Of a stretch of DNA of 24,549 nucleotides, positions 24,248-24,549 are shown piece by piece. Both the position numbers and the translations under genes were made by a program. The DNA comes from Leyella stercorea (GTDB taxonomy: Bacteria; Bacteroidota; Bacteroidia; Bacteroidales; Bacteroidaceae), in the NCBI RefSeq assembly GCF_019052365.1, contig NZ_JAHQUY010000048.1, positions 1-24,549 on the forward strand, written 5' to 3'. Numbering within the stretch: position 1 is the stretch's first letter; each line of letters begins with the position of its first letter. The notes below the pieces were generated by a model that did no database searches, had not been told where the DNA came from, and worked only from the letters and a program-made list of their open reading frames with translations.

Positions 24248-24335
24248 AAATGGCTGTCAGATGGCAAGTAAATGGCTGGCAGATGGCAAGTAAATAGCTG
24301 GGAGATGGCCAGTAAATAGCTGGCAGATGGCTGGA
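24248..24335. repeat. Four-copy 22-bp tandem repeat
   Basis: Units start at 24248, 24270, 24292 and 24314 and follow aaatggctggcagatggcaagt with one to a few changes each; the last unit is the most diverged. There are no spacers, so it is not a CRISPR array. The period is not a multiple of three and no frame runs through it. Confidence 0.9.
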
Positions 24336-24368
24336 AGATAGCCCTCTCTGTCAAGTTATCTTCCAGCC
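24329..24368. repeat. Inverted repeat at the end of the 22-bp array
   Basis: Perfect 12-base arms (24329-24340 and 24357-24368) around a 16-base loop. The left arm contains ctggaagata, which also occurs in both 38-bp direct repeats, so all three belong to one repeat family. Confidence 0.75.
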
Positions 24369-24395
24369 CTTATCCTATTCACCATCAACCCGTTA

Positions 24396-24433
24396 CGCCA
24401 TTTCTGGAAGATATGGCAGATTTTTTCACGTAC
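24396..24433. repeat. 38-bp direct repeat, copy B
   Basis: This is the second copy of the repeat at 24058-24095, differing at two positions (c/t at base 8 and t/a at base 25). Confidence 0.85.
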
Positions 24434-24455
24434 AAGTTATATATAATGCTAACCA

Positions 24456-24489
24456 TAGGAGGGTATAGCATTCTTGCCATACCCTCCTA
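24456..24489. repeat. Hairpin-forming inverted repeat
   Basis: Perfect 11-base arms (taggagggtat at 24456-24466 and its complement at 24479-24489) around a 12-base loop. Neither strand has a T run after it. It follows the terminator of the gene to the right and may be an RNA 3'-end structure or part of the repeat family nearby. Confidence 0.6.
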
Positions 24490-24496
24490 CGGGCAC

Positions 24497-24534
24497 AAAA
24501 AAAGGTCTCCAAAGTCGTTTGACTCTGAAGACCT
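24497..24534 (-). terminator. Intrinsic terminator of a minus-strand gene beyond the right edge
   Basis: Read on the minus strand, 14-base arms (24521-24534 and 24503-24516) pair with two G-U wobbles around a 4-base loop and are followed by TTTTTTT (24497-24503). This is a textbook Rho-independent terminator. The gene it serves is not in the window; only 15 bases lie beyond it. Confidence 0.85.
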
Positions 24535-24549
24535 CAAGTAAAGAAGGCA

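Larger units (their letters stand above)
23930..24496. other. Gene-poor intergenic region rich in repeats
   Basis: I see no convincing gene here. One frame (23977-24189, plus strand, 70 codons, MNKTLYRYTTFVAEVKA) is open but has no recognisable domain and contains one copy of a 38-bp repeat. The region holds a small hairpin (24013-24032), two 38-bp direct repeats, a 22-bp tandem array and two larger hairpins, listed separately. A possible plus-strand promoter (TTG at 24122-24124, TACCTTTG at 24147-24154) would produce a transcript through the repeats without an ORF of useful length. Confidence 0.6.

Noticed and set aside
24248..24335. Possible CRISPR array
   Set aside because: The 22-bp units are directly adjacent with no spacers and drift in sequence; no cas gene is present.

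Overview
The window comes from a Bacteroidales genome, most likely Prevotella or a close relative. Several things point that way. There are fimbrillin-type (Mfa-like) lipoproteins, BspA-type leucine-rich repeats, a BACON-like domain, a type IX secretion style C-terminal domain and the Bacteroidetes yceD-rpmF-fabH order. Promoters have the Bacteroidetes form, with a -7 box TAnnTTTG and a TTG about 20 nt upstream. Every convincing gene lies on the minus strand, so transcription runs from the right end to the left end. No rRNA, tRNA, CRISPR array or transposase was seen.

Right end (about 24549 to 23850): a minus-strand terminator for a gene outside the window, then about 600 bases of repeats without a credible gene (22-bp tandem repeats, a 38-bp direct repeat, hairpins). 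Next comes an NhaC-type Na+/H+ antiporter (23849-22254) with its own promoter. Its 3' end runs into a second, unrelated 22-bp repeat.

Middle (22058 to 11135): a closely spaced run of eight genes, mostly for cell-surface products. In transcription order they are: a fimbrillin-like lipoprotein; a very large lipoprotein joining fimbrillin-like, LRR, BACON-like and M64-type metallopeptidase domains; a second fimbrillin-like lipoprotein; a membrane-anchored protein with an NTF2-like domain; a putative exported beta-barrel protein; an Fn3/LRR lipoprotein; a small HTH-like protein; and a transmembrane Ser/Thr kinase. The last three overlap by 4 and 1 bases. A hairpin at 15476-15501 may split the run into two operons or act as an attenuator. 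I infer that surface adhesion, proteolysis and a cytoplasmic kinase are linked here; the sequence shows linkage, not function.

Left-middle (11062 to 8021): a two-TM sensor histidine kinase followed by yceD (DUF177), rpmF (ribosomal protein L32) and fabH (beta-ketoacyl-ACP synthase III). This is a conserved housekeeping block ended by a strong hairpin terminator.

Left end (7905 to 1): a secreted protein with a T9SS-like C-terminal domain, then a 2157-residue RHS/YD-repeat protein with a variable C-terminal tip resembling polymorphic toxins. Directly downstream is a truncated small ORF with one membrane segment, running off the window. Its position makes it the natural candidate for the matching immunity protein.
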